Source of the DNA: Prunus persica
Lineage: Eukaryota; Streptophyta; Magnoliopsida; Rosales; Rosaceae
Reading direction: 5' to 3'
Assembly (NCBI RefSeq): GCF_000346465.2
Contig: NC_034016.1
Span: 18,649,548-18,713,547, forward strand
DNA length: 64,000 bases
Made by a program: the position numbers and the translations under genes. Shown here in pieces: positions 46,669-57,448 of this stretch. Below the pieces are notes generated by a model. It was not told the DNA's origin, did not search any database, and saw only the letters and a program-made list of their open reading frames with translations. The first letter of the stretch is position 1; each line of letters opens with the position of its first letter.

Positions 46669-47056
46669 TATAGCCGCGCGGCTATACGTTTAAAAATATT
46701 CAAATATATTGAACCAAAATAGCCTAACGGCTATACGCTTATTAATATATTTTAGGGGTATAGCCGCTCGGCTGTCCTTTTAAAACATTCGAATATATTT
46801 AACCCGTATAGCCGCTCGGCTATACTGTATATATATTACTATATTTTAAAGGTATAACCGCCCAGCTATACTGTTAAAATATTAGAATATATTTTAAAAG
46901 GACAGCCGTTCGGCAATACTGTTTACATATTAATATATTTGAAAGGTATAGCCGCCCGGCTATAAACGTTAAAGACTAATATATTTTAAAAGTATAACCA
47001 AGTGGCGATACGCATTAAATATTAATATATTTTAAAAGTATAGCTACCTGGCGTTA
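46669..47056. repeat. Palindromic array 3 (nine units, decaying to the right)
   Basis: Nine units at intervals of about 40-49 bases: GCCGCGCGGC, GCCTAACGGC, GCCGCTCGGC (twice), ACCGCCCAGC, GCCGTTCGGC, GCCGCCCGGC, then ACCAAGTGGC and GCTACCTGGC. The last two have lost pairing. Spacers contain AATATATTTTAAA. This is outside copy B, so the arrays are not simply part of the direct repeat. Confidence 0.85.
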
Positions 47057-47412
47057 CTTTTAAAATAGTCATATATTTTAACAATATTTACTTTTTAAAT
47101 ATTAATCTAGTTGAATTGCTTGCTTACAGCGAGTAAAAGTGTTCGATTATAAACCAAATGGAAGCCGTACCCTTGTTCTTTAGTGCTCTGCTGTGCTTGT
47201 TTTAAATGGGTTTTGATGTTATCAAAAAGAAAAATGCATGCTTCCAAATGAAGCTGAATCTTAGGACTTCCATAAACAGATGTAGAAGTATGGCAGATGT
47301 GCAAAAACAGATCATGGGAAAGTGTAATTAAAATTTAAGGGGTATTACTTTTACAATCCAAATTCCAATCTGTCTGAATTTTCAACTCCAGTTATTTACC
47401 TGTTTCCATCAG
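47057..47412. other. Spacer downstream of the GEM-like gene
   Basis: Probably the 3' UTR of the GEM-like gene plus transition into the array block. No gene is visible. Confidence 0.35.
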
Positions 47413-48501
47413 CTAATTCTGAGAGATCTGTAGAACTTGGCTTAGATTCTTGAGGGCCTTGTCATAGGATATGAACCCCATGAACCAGAATTCATAACCA
47501 TCCCTTGTGACAATGTGTATATATTTCTCTGAAGGCTTCCATCTGTTTGCTGATGGATTGACTGTTCCTAATTGATCTAGCTGCACCACCACCTGCACAT
47601 TCAAGCAATTTGAAAAAGCTTTCACTAGTAAGAGACTTGTAACTCAAGTGGTCAAGAGCATTTAGCCCTACACTCGAGGTGCTAAGTTTGATTTTCCCCC
47701 TCCCCAATATCGATTGGGTGAAAAAAAAAAAAAAAAAATTTTATAAGTTTCACTCAATCAATTCTTTCTTCAATTCCACAAAGTCTTGAATCTTACCTTG
47801 TAGTGCATGAAATTTGGGTTCCCTGGGGACAAATAGTGGCAGAAATCACTGCAAAAGGCTAGTCTTTTGTTGGAGATGTAGAGCATCCCAATTACAGGTC
47901 CATGAGAAGTTGACAGATAGCAAGCATATGAATGCAAGAGCTTCTCTCCTGCCAGGTTCTCAAATTCTTGCTGGAACACTTTTTCTTTCCCTCCTCCTGT
48001 AAGCACCTTTGTCCCTTGATTGAGCCTTGCCATGGCTGCTTCTGTCAAACTATGACTCATTCTAACTGTTCAAAATAAAATTCCAGAACTTAGACACAGA
48101 TGAATTAAAGTTAATTAATACAAAGTCAGGTACTAAAACAAGCTTAAAAAGGGCAAAAATATTTTAAACTGTCTAAGAAAGCAACGAAAGGCTTTCAATG
48201 AGAAAAACTTACGGTGGTGCCAAACACTGTCTGCAATGGCCTCTGCTCTTTTGGTTGCAACTTCAACCCTTTTACCGCACTGGCTCAGTGACTCTAGCAT
48301 ATTATCCATCGGACCTGCACCATCAAGTAATGATCATGCAAAGAAGTTGGCTAATAGAAAGCGAGGGAGCAAGAGCAACAGAAAATACTAACGCTTGGTA
48401 GCAGAATTCGTCGTGGGAACAGGGGAATATTGGACATAAGGATTGTTGCTGCTGCTGCTGTTGTAATTGGCGTTGGCAGCGCCGTCAAACTGACCACTCA
48501 T
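47413..48501 (-). CDS. GEM-like protein with GRAM domain
   Basis: Four exons on the minus strand (48501-48393, 48314-48213, 48065-47797, 47592-47413) encode 219 residues. After a low-complexity start (MSGQFDGAANANYNSSSSNN) comes the block RVEVATKRAEAIADSVWHHL, typical of the family. The GRAM domain follows at about 105-180 (VFQQEFENLAGEKLLHSYAC, GPVIGMLYISNKRLAFCSDF), then VVVQLDQLGTVNPSANRWKP, YIHIVTRDGYEFWFMGFISY and DKALKNLSQVL at the C terminus. The family includes GEM (GLABRA2 expression modulator) and FIP1; GRAM domains bind membranes or lipids. Several members respond to ABA or stress, but that cannot be read here. Length is at the shorter end of the family. All junctions are GT-AG. 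Intron 3 carries a SINE-like insertion. Confidence 0.9.
47630..47730 (+). mobile_element. tRNA-derived SINE-like insertion in a GEM-like intron
   Basis: TAACTCAAGTGGTCAAGAGC looks like a pol III A box and GGTGCTAAGTTTGATTTTCC like a B box about 30 bases on. The element ends in an uninterrupted A run of about 18 bases (47720-47737). It lies in intron 3 in the opposite orientation to the gene. It does not fold as a tRNA. Confidence 0.5.
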
Positions 48502-50096
48502 GTTGTTTCTGCTGTGTTGTTTTCTTATGATCTTCTTCTTCTACAGATGGCTGAGGCCCTCTGTCTCCCGGCACGCATTTGTTTACCGATGCCTAAAGTG
48601 AATCTTGACATAGTGACAAAATTAAATAAAAATAAAAATAAAAAGAGGAAAAAGAATGGCGATGGCGATGGTGGTGGTGGTGGTGGTGGGCCATACCACC
48701 GCGTGATGAATCTTTAGATGCCGTCGCACTTCGTTCGGAGGAACAAAAAAAAATGCCAATTTTTGAATTTTTCTTAATATATTATCAATTATTTAGTAAA
48801 GCAAATTGTTGGATATTGTTTTATATATAGATTTACACTATCACAAGATCCTGCGAATATTCCAACAACAACAAAAAAGATCCTGCGAATATAATTATTT
48901 TATGTTTAAAAAAAATATATTCACATGAATTACACGCAGATTGAAACTTGGAGAATGACATGAAGGTAAGTTGGAACTGATGAGTTACATTTTACATGAA
49001 ATATTTTGGCCAGCCTTTGTTTTCAAAGTTCATGTGAACTTAATTCAATTGAGAAAGTGGAATCCAAGTTCACAAGGCCTCACTATCACATTCGTTGTAG
49101 CATAAGCAAATTAGATTGTTAACAATTAGGGTTCAACTGCCGGCAAGGGAATATTTATGAACTTATTTAGAATTCTCCATGTCAATATTCAAGACTCAAA
49201 GCTAGAATTTAAACTTCCCTTAATGCAACGTAAGCATCACCACAAAAGCTCAATTAACAACTTATATTCGAAAATGAAGCAGAAGAAATTTGTGGTTATG
49301 CAAATGGAGTTTACAACGGAGCAAAAAAATTTGTATGAAACGAGAATAGCATTATTTTATTATTCCGGTCAATTACGGTATGTAATGTAAAAAAATAATC
49401 ACATATAACATACCATAATTAATCTAAAATAACAAAATAATACTATTTTCGTTTCATATAAGTGTTTCTCCCCTCAAAAAGAAAGAAATAGTTTTGCCTT
49501 ATCTAATCACTTTCCAAAAATGAATTAAAAAATAACAAAAAGAAAAAGGCTCCAGACCAACAAAAACAAATACACAACAAAAAGCCTTATCCAAAATTCC
49601 AAATTATTGTCTCTTCTTTCTTATCTTGTTCCTCCACGTTTACAAATATCATACATGAATTTGTTGCACCACCCGCACACCCACACTTATATTACAGGCC
49701 AGCTGTCCCAACAATTTCCAAATGTTATCATCACCCGTCACATCACCGCGCGCGAAAGCGACTTCATCACAGGGTGCCACCTGTCATCCTCATCGCATCA
49801 AAAATCCTTTCAGGATAAAACTTCACACCGAAGTAATCACCCACTCTGATCTACACGCGTTACACTGAGTCCTCATCTCAAAACTGTTCGATTTGTAGGC
49901 TTACGCCCAACTAAACAAACCAACAGCCCAGATTTGTTGGAACTACGATGTTTCTATATTCAAGTCACGTGCAGCTAAGGTGTGCGTACACGATGTGCAT
50001 TTTCCGCGTTACACCACAAAAAACCAAAAAAATTAAAAATTTAACCATCATTATTTTTTGATTAACCGATTAATTTATCTAATTATTACTAATCTG
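48502..50096. other. Spacer between GEM-like and DUF506 genes
   Basis: The first part is the GEM-like promoter and leader and includes a (GGT)n tract at about 48668-48690. The remainder is AT-rich; the 3' UTR of the DUF506 gene should occupy its right end. Frames here have no recognisable domain. Confidence 0.4.
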
Positions 50097-51020
50097 CTAC
50101 GTACGGACGTAAAGACGGCCGTTGACGCTGGGGTCAGAAACGGCGTCGTCGAACCCAACCCGACGGCATTTCGCACCAGAGACCGGAGCGAAAACGGTGG
50201 AGGATATTGAAAACGATTTCTCCGTCAACGGGTTAACTGTCCGTTTGTACGGACCGAACCACTTGTTCTGCATGTAACGGTTTTTCCTCCACGGAGGCAC
50301 GGAGAGCTCTCTGCTTCTCAGCGACCTCTTGACGGCGTCGCTCATGACTCGGACGATTCGCTTCAGGTCCTCCGAGCTGCCGACGAAGTCTCTCGGCAGT
50401 AGCTGCAACAGCCGCGAGTACTGGCTCGTCGGCCTAGCGATTTCGAACTGGGCGGCGAAGTCGAGGTCCACGAAGTACTGGCTCTGCCACATGGGGGAGC
50501 TCGATTGGGCGCAAACCACGTCGATGAACTCGTAGCTCCCGGCGGTGATGTTGCCGGAGGAGCTCCAATTGGTCTTGCAGATCGCCGCATTGTGCCCCCG
50601 GGCTCTCAAAAACGACATCACGCTCCGTCGCAGAGCTGACTTGTTGCCGGATCTCAGGCACGAGAACGCCTCCACCGCCTCGGAAACGTGAGAGCGGAGC
50701 AGCTTCGCAAACGAGTCCTCATTTCCGCTAACAGCCGCGGATCTGAGAATAGAGTCCATCGCTTTCGCGTCGGAGACCGAGTCGACTCGGTCCGAGTCAG
50801 TCTCGTTGTCCGGAAACCGAGTCTCGGACGAGTCGTCCTGGAGGAAATCGTGGACGAGCTCGGAGAGGCAGGGCGAGTCGCCGTCGCCGGAATGCTCGCT
50901 TCCGCTGCTGACGTCGTAGATGCTGAGCTCGGAGCTGTAGCCGCCGACGAGGCGTGCCCTGACCTTGTCGTCGAGAGGGTAAGTGACTCTCTTTGTTCTG
51001 GTTCTTACAAAACCCGCCAT
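50097..51020 (-). CDS. DUF506 protein (plant PD-(D/E)XK nuclease-like family)
   Basis: A single-exon 307-residue protein. After an acidic, Ser-rich N-terminal part (SELSIYDVSSGSEHSGDGDS; LVHDFLQD) comes the conserved core: LRARGHNAAICKTNWSSSGN, AGSYEFIDVV, QYFVDLDFAAQFEIARPTSQ and YSRLLQLLPRDFVG, then SLRSRELSVPPWRKNRYMQN and KWFGPYKR. These are the signature of DUF506, a plant family whose core resembles PD-(D/E)XK nucleases; the YEFIDV and VDLDFAAQFEIA strands would carry the acidic residues. Catalysis is not shown for the family; one Arabidopsis member represses root-hair growth. The gene is distinctly GC-rich compared with its flanks. As I recall, Arabidopsis At3g07350, between bHLH62 and PUB9, is the positional counterpart. 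Confidence 0.9.
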   Translation of the reverse strand: MAGFVRTRTKRVTYPLDDKVRARLVGGYSSELSIYDVSSGSEHSGDGDSPCLSELVHDFLQDDSSETRFPDNETDSDRVDSVSDAKAMDSILRSAAVSGNEDSFAKLLRSHVSEAVEAFSCLRSGNKSALRRSVMSFLRARGHNAAICKTNWSSSGNITAGSYEFIDVVCAQSSSPMWQSQYFVDLDFAAQFEIARPTSQYSRLLQLLPRDFVGSSEDLKRIVRVMSDAVKRSLRSRELSVPPWRKNRYMQNKWFGPYKRTVNPLTEKSFSISSTVFAPVSGAKCRRVGFDDAVSDPSVNGRLYVRT

Positions 51021-54000
51021 TGATGAAGCAGCTTTTGGTGATGAGCTTTTCCTAATGTGGAGAAACTTGGAGGTAAAATGGAATATATGACAGGCTTTAT
51101 ATATAATAGGGGGAAGGTTTTGGAGGAATTTAAATGGGAATATTCGGTTTTTTATTTGAAAAGTGGGTTTTGGGGAAAATAAACTGTTTATTGGAAGAGG
51201 ATATCCGAGTCGGACTGTACAGGTGGCAGCATATCCAGCGGCACCTGCTGTGGTTTATTCCAGTATATGTGTGACGCGGGGGGTATTGACCGCTTGAAAA
51301 CTCTCTCGCACTCATTGCCTTATGGTTTTCGTAGGGTAAGGGCTGGTCACCCACGAGTCTGTCACATGGTTGAACGAGTCTTGGGCTTCACTCTTCTAAC
51401 ATTTGGAAGGTGTGACTAGACCAGATAAGTTCAAATTTTTGATGTTCATAGAAGATAAGTTTGTATTTAATTGATGTTTGGTGAACTTAATAATCATCAT
51501 GTCTTATGTTCGGTGAACTTAACAATGATAAAATTGAATTATCATGAATGAATAACAAATTACTTATATGAAAACACATATAACAATGATCGTGATGGGT
51601 TACTAAATCGAATAACTTAATAATGTCTAACATCTTAAGAATAACAAGTCTCTACCTAATACGATAGATTGGCTTAAACTGAATTGAAGTTAAATACAAC
51701 CCCTTTATATAAGACTTATATAACACAATATATTAAGTTTCATCCAAGTATTTGAAGTTCACCAAACATGAATTTGGACATTACTACAACTTAATACGTG
51801 GAGCCCCATCTTGGATTCAATCAATGCGATATTTCCAAACCAGGCCTTGAACTTAGAGTACATGAGAGATAGGGTGTGGGGGTGAGGGGCCCTTTGTTGG
51901 GGCTTAGCTGCCTCTTTGTGGGTGGGAAGGATGACAGTGCAGCAGGTAGTGAGATATATATATATATATATATATATGAGTGGAGTTTTATACTTTAATT
52001 AGTTTGATTTGGATTATGGTGATATATATTAACCTACCAATTAACTAATGTGATATGATTCCAATAGAATTAGGTATATAATAGAGCAGCTTTTGGGTTT
52101 TGAAGAAGTCCCACTCTAAAATGGGACATTGGAATTATTCGACTGTTTGAACCATTTTTATTCTTTCTGGCTAAGGTCAAGAAATTGAGAACTATGATCA
52201 TATTCCATGTATATTACAGTCACTTCAGCTAATTATTAATATACTAATCGGGTGTTAATTTGATTGGTTCAGATATTTGACATTCTCTCAAGTAATTCTC
52301 AATTCAAGTTCCATAATACATGCGTGTGTAAATAGATATTATTGATTTATCTGAAATTTGAGTTTGATATGAATAAAGCGTTTCTTTTAGAGCAAGTATT
52401 ATGTCGACATTATAAACTTTTCGTGTTCAATCTTTAAACCTTAAATTATGGCTCTTGGTGAGTGGAAAGGGTGGGATTTAATTTAAGCAGTACATGAGTT
52501 TAATATTTCAATTGGATTATTATCTTTTACTAGTCTCTTTTAGTTGGAACTTTCCACGAGCTCCAAGTAGGCAGTTAATTAACTTGACTTGTTCACGAAA
52601 AAGTACATATATGCATAAGTAAAATGACACGATGATTGTCTTGATAGATTTTACTTTTTACAGCTAGAAGAAAAGTAACAAGTAAAATGGGGTACTCATT
52701 CTGGAATAGTGATAGAATAATATATATTACAGTCAGCAACCTTGTGCACGGATAATTCCTGATTGTTAAGGTATGTAATTGATGTGTACCAAATCATCCG
52801 TACGTCTGTTCCTCTTCACAATAACCCTAATATGCATTGATATAACTACCTAAACAAAATTACATGTCAAAATTGAATTAACGAAATATCGGAAATATAA
52901 AATAAATTAAATTACAGGGATTAAAAGGATAATTTAGCTAAAATAACTTGCATGTATTAGAGTGTTGACATTTTGCACTCCCAAGCACGGAATATTCTAA
53001 AGATAATGCTAGACTTACCATATTTTTATACCATATTTCTAATAGAGGTGGAGTCCACCAATACAATGAGTCACGTCTCTTGTAATAAGAGATGAAGATG
53101 ATTGTGAGTCTGATGGGTCCACGATTAAATAATAATGCCAAAGTGTATTGTGGTACCTAGTCAGTACCTATAGTCTAGATTTCATCATAGTGATGGCCCC
53201 CATACATTTTGATTTTTCCACAATATGTCAACATGATTTCGACATTATACCTATAGGAAAACACTTCCCTTCTTATCATGTAAGCAAAAGTTCATATATT
53301 CCTGTCAATAACAGCATGATATTTGTGTATAAATCTTTACATATGTGTTTTTTATGAATTATTTTTGCATATGTGTCAAACTGTAATTCGCAAGAAGGAC
53401 TTACAAAGAAGGAGGCAATCAACATCCATATATATGCCTATTTGATCCCCCATAGTGAACAAGCCTACTCTTGCTTCTACGTGTGCATGCTTCCAACGAT
53501 GTCGTCTCGTCTCAGTATATAGTCAGTAAAAACCAAACGCAGGTCGTTTTCATTTGCACCATGGGATATAATGTAGATGATAAAGTCGGGTCATAAGAAA
53601 AACGTGATAAGTACTTAAAACTCTGGTTTTAGTTTAATTTAGTTAAGCTAACTTGAACACATCTAAATAAGTATTAAATTAGTGATACTTCTATTTATAA
53701 TATTAAAAAATATCTTGAGTTCGAATCTTCCATTCCCCGTAGAATAGAAAACCTAGCTTCAATACAAATATGGATTTTTCAGAATGCATGGGTTTTGAGT
53801 TATAAAGGTGCACCTCCACTTCACGTACAGCGCAAATTGACAAAGATTTAGGTCCAACTTGGTGTACGAGCTTTTAGTATAAGTGTAGTCAAATCAAAGC
53901 AACACTCACTGGATCAAGTTTTCAACACGCAGACTGTGTTGCTTTCTATGGGCTGGGAAATCGCATCCACAACTTCACAACATTTGATATGGGCTTCAAC

Positions 54001-54743
54001 TTGGGCTAAGTAAGAAATTATAAACCAATATTATGCTACAAAAGAAACTGGAAACCTAATTTAAATTAAAAATTAATGTCGATGTATTTTTTGAAGGATA
54101 TTTTATCATTATCATTTTTTTATTATAAATAATATTTTATTTTAATCTAATCTAAATTACTAGAAAAGAGATTCAAACTCGGGTGCAGAATGAAACCCAC
54201 GTCCATTCTAGCTAACTTGACTAAAACCATATCTACTATTTTATCATTATCTGCAAATACTGAATTGTGATAATCTCAGTGCTTTTTGGGATTTTCAGCC
54301 TTGAAGATGAACTTCCTTTTATATATTGGGTACATATAATGATTTATCCTTGACAATATACATGTCGTTTGATTTGGGCTTTGCTTGTTCTTGGGTCTAG
54401 GTTTTCTTTGGCCCAAGATTGTTTTGTGAAAAAAATAATAATAATAATAATAATATAAAAAAAAATTGTCCGACCAAATCAACTGTGCGGTTGAAGTGTC
54501 CTCCCAATGGACAAGTGCTTGACTTGGGTTGATTATCAAATTTTAAAAATAACTCCGATAAGTTGATTAATTTGGTCTTGATTTCGGCTTGACGTCGAGC
54601 AAAGCCAGCCCATGCTTACCTTACAATATCGTAAAGTCACCAATATCAAATATAAAAAAAGAAGTTGCATTCAAAATATAATTTATATATATAAATTCTT
54701 TTATATGGGTATTTGGACGTTATTATTATGCGAACGTTATCTA
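51021..54743. other. Gene-poor region, left part
   Basis: No gene is supported. Sub-features: the DUF506 promoter (51021-51130, with TATATATAA near 51100), a (TA)n microsatellite at 51955-51977, a diverged MITE at about 53003-53105 and an (AAT)n run at about 54436-54453. Short frames are scattered and lack domains. Confidence 0.4.
53003..53105. mobile_element. Diverged copy of the 14255 MITE
   Basis: Starts TAATGCTAGACTTACCATAT, followed by TTCTAATAGAGGTGGAGTCC and CACCAATACAATGAG, all matching the left half and centre of the element at 14255-14384. The right arm (TCTTGTAATAAGAGATGAAG) pairs less well. Confidence 0.5.
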
Positions 54744-55032
54744 TCTATATATATAAAGCAAAAGACAGAGAATGGTGAAATATTCAAAATATCGGAAAAT
54801 GCCCTTGGTTAATGCAAACATTAAGAATTCAAATTATTAATTAAATGAGGATAATATTGTAAATTCACACTTTTTCATATTTAAAAAAATTTAAAAAAAA
54901 AAGAAAAAGTAGATAATGGATCCTATTTTTATGGAACACAACTACTCATTATCTTTTTTAATTCTAAAATAAATTTATTTATTTTTTTTAAAAAGCCTCT
55001 TGCAAGCGCGGAAGCGCGTGTGGAGAGGCTAG
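54744..55032 (+). mobile_element. Helitron-like non-autonomous element
   Basis: The 5' end reads TCTATATATATAAAGC after an A. The 3' end has a GC hairpin-forming block (AAGCGCGGAAGCGCG) about 10 bases before a terminal CTAG followed by T. TC at the 5' end, CTRR with a nearby hairpin at the 3' end, and insertion between A and T are the defining signs of Helitrons. A decayed relative with the same internal order lies at 3350-3640. No helicase or Rep coding. Confidence 0.6.
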
Positions 55033-57073
55033 TATTTTAGTAAATTTAGATTTTAGCTACAAAAAAATTCACTTTTGGAAAAAGTTCATTTTTTTTCTTC
55101 AAAAAAGATATAAAAACCTCTCAATTTTCAAACCAAAGACATGCAAATGTAAAGAATTCCTTGAAAAATTCAAAAATAAATAAGGGCAATTTTGCTCATT
55201 TTGACTTCTTTTAAAAAATTTCTCTCTCATTTGGCCTTTTCTAAAGTCTCTCATGTATTTTGTATTATCTTTCTCTACCTTTACGTATGTTTACAATAGC
55301 ATCCATAAAATAATAACATGCGAACATCCGAATAAAAAAATAACTATATATATAAAGTATAGAATTAGCCTTAGCATAATTGTGAGCTAGATGATGCCAG
55401 GCCAGGCTCGAGAGTAGGCAGGCTGTAGGGACATGAATTCTTTCACCCATATATTTGTAGTGGTTTCGATGTTTTACGCCGCTAGTTTCACCACTTGTGG
55501 TTTTGGACAATTTATCAAAGTGCTCTCTGTGTGTGTATATAATATGAACATTTAATTTAATTTAATTTACATTGTCTACTCTGTGCATAATAATTCACAT
55601 GTTAATTCTTATTTTATTATAATAATTAAAAAACATAAGCAACAAAGCACTCCACCCAGCATCACCTGTAAACCATTAATTAAGTTAATCTCTCTCTCTC
55701 TCTCTCGTGTGTTTGGCTTAAACTGAGGTCATCATCTGCTCTTTAATTTTGTTTAACATATAGTTATTATTAATTTCTTTTACTTACTTTGGGGTTTGAT
55801 TTTTATATGTAGCTTACTTTCTGTGTGTAGTGCTAAGTACAAGACAAGGGACAGACCAAAAGCAAGACAAAGCCAATCCATTACGTAAATGATTTTGTTT
55901 GTTTACACAATATAATTTGGAAAGAATTATAAACTTTAGAAACCAATACTTACATTTTATTATCTTCTCTTTTCTTTTGTCATTATCCTATGTATGTTAG
56001 TTTTACAAGTAATAAGGTGTCAATTCTCCTTTTCTAATAACCCTCCTCACATAATTAGTGATTCTCCTTTAAACGAAAAGATGGTCTAAGACGCCGGACG
56101 AGAAAAAGCGAGAATTTAATTCTTAAAATTAAATACCAACATCAGTAAGACCCGATATAAGAGAAAAGACGAGAATTGAATTCTTGTTGTAAAATTAAAT
56201 ACCGACATCAGGTAAAACATAGTATAAGAGACAAAACGAGAGTTAAATTCTTGTTAAAAAATTAAACACCGACATCAGGTAAAATTTGTTGAAATAGGAA
56301 GTGATGACTAGAGAATTAAATTATAAAAAGTTGTGTGTTTGTCTTTGCACATACACACACTAATGCAATCAACAATGAAAGACAAGGCACCGCCCAATTA
56401 GTACAAAATGATTCCTTGTGTTCATTCGTGCTGCGTAAGTGTGATTAGATTATGGACACAATATGTACAAAAATTAATGACACAAGCTTTCTATTCAATT
56501 AGGGTTTGCCTGCAGTACGTGCCTGATGTGTTTAGAAACGAAACCTACTTAATTAATTTGGCATTACACAGAACTCGTATATTTAATTAGTTTCTGAATT
56601 AATTAAATATGTATAAGCTACATATATACAAATAGAAATTATATATGGCCCCGTTGGCTAAAACAACAAAAATACATATAATTTAGTTTTTGTTTGCTAT
56701 CAAATAAATTATTAAGAACGTCTCTAAGCGGGTTTTTTGTTTACTTAATTAGTACTATTAGTTAAAATTTTGCAAAGGAAAAATATATTTATATTGACAA
56801 CCCTTCCAACAACCATGATTAGCGAAACTGATTGATATGAACTTCTAAAAACAGTCATATATAACAATACTTAATTTGTTTGGTATAAAAAAGAAATGAT
56901 CACCACCCAAGAAATGTCTTTTTCTGAAAGAAGAAAACGCTAAAATGGTAATATTTCTTTTGAAAAAAAAGGGATGAATGAATCAGAGTGATTTGGAATC
57001 TAAGAACATATATCATATAAATTTATAAGTACTCACTACTTCATACCTCTCCAATTTCAGCAAAAAATGTTTT
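55033..57073. other. Gene-poor region, centre
   Basis: AT-rich, no supported gene. Contains a (CT)n run at about 55690-55706 and a three-copy minisatellite at 56088-56282. Confidence 0.4.
56088..56282. repeat. Minisatellite, three units of ~58-69 bp
   Basis: Each unit has ATATAAGAGAAAAGACGAGA or a variant, then ATTCTTG-TTAAAATTAAA, then TACCGACATCAG. Units end at about 56145, 56212 and 56280. Units 2 and 3 are more alike than either is to unit 1, which is shorter. Confidence 0.8.
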
Positions 57074-57448
57074 GGGCCGTTTGGTATCTTACTTTGATTC
57101 AATTTTATAAACTCAAAAACAAATTTTAAATCCAAAGTTCAAAAAACCTATTTGATAGGCCCATTTTAAAAAGCACAAACTTAAACAAAACTTAAAAACA
57201 CATATATTATTGAAAACAAAAAAAAGTGAGGTTTTACAGTTTTTTTTCTTCTCTCTCTCTTGTTAATTTCAATTTGGAAATTAGTTTTTTTATTTTAATT
57301 TTAATTTCTTTTAAATCTTAAAAATAGTTTGAAGTTCAATACCAAACAAGTTTTTAGACCATAAAATCGGTATTTAAAAACTCATATTTTAAAAAACAAA
57401 TCATGATTTTTTAATCAAATTTTTTAAGTAAGATATCAAACAGGCCTT
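57074..57448. mobile_element. hAT-type MITE with perfect 8-bp target duplication
   Basis: The left end GGGCCGTTTGGTATCTTACT and right end AGTAAGATATCAAACAGGCC form a ~20-bp inverted repeat with two differences. AATGTTTT occurs immediately outside both ends (57066-57073 and 57449-57456). The 375-bp interior is AT-rich, itself partly inverted, and encodes nothing. Confidence 0.82.

Noticed and set aside
43061..47056. Palindromic arrays as a CRISPR array or bacterial REP/BIME contamination
   Set aside because: Spacers are themselves conserved and AT-rich, not unique, units vary, and the surrounding DNA is clearly plant with a plant helicase fragment.
55265..55510. Small membrane protein of 81 residues on the minus strand
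   Set aside because: No recognisable family, AT-driven composition and no promoter or splice context.
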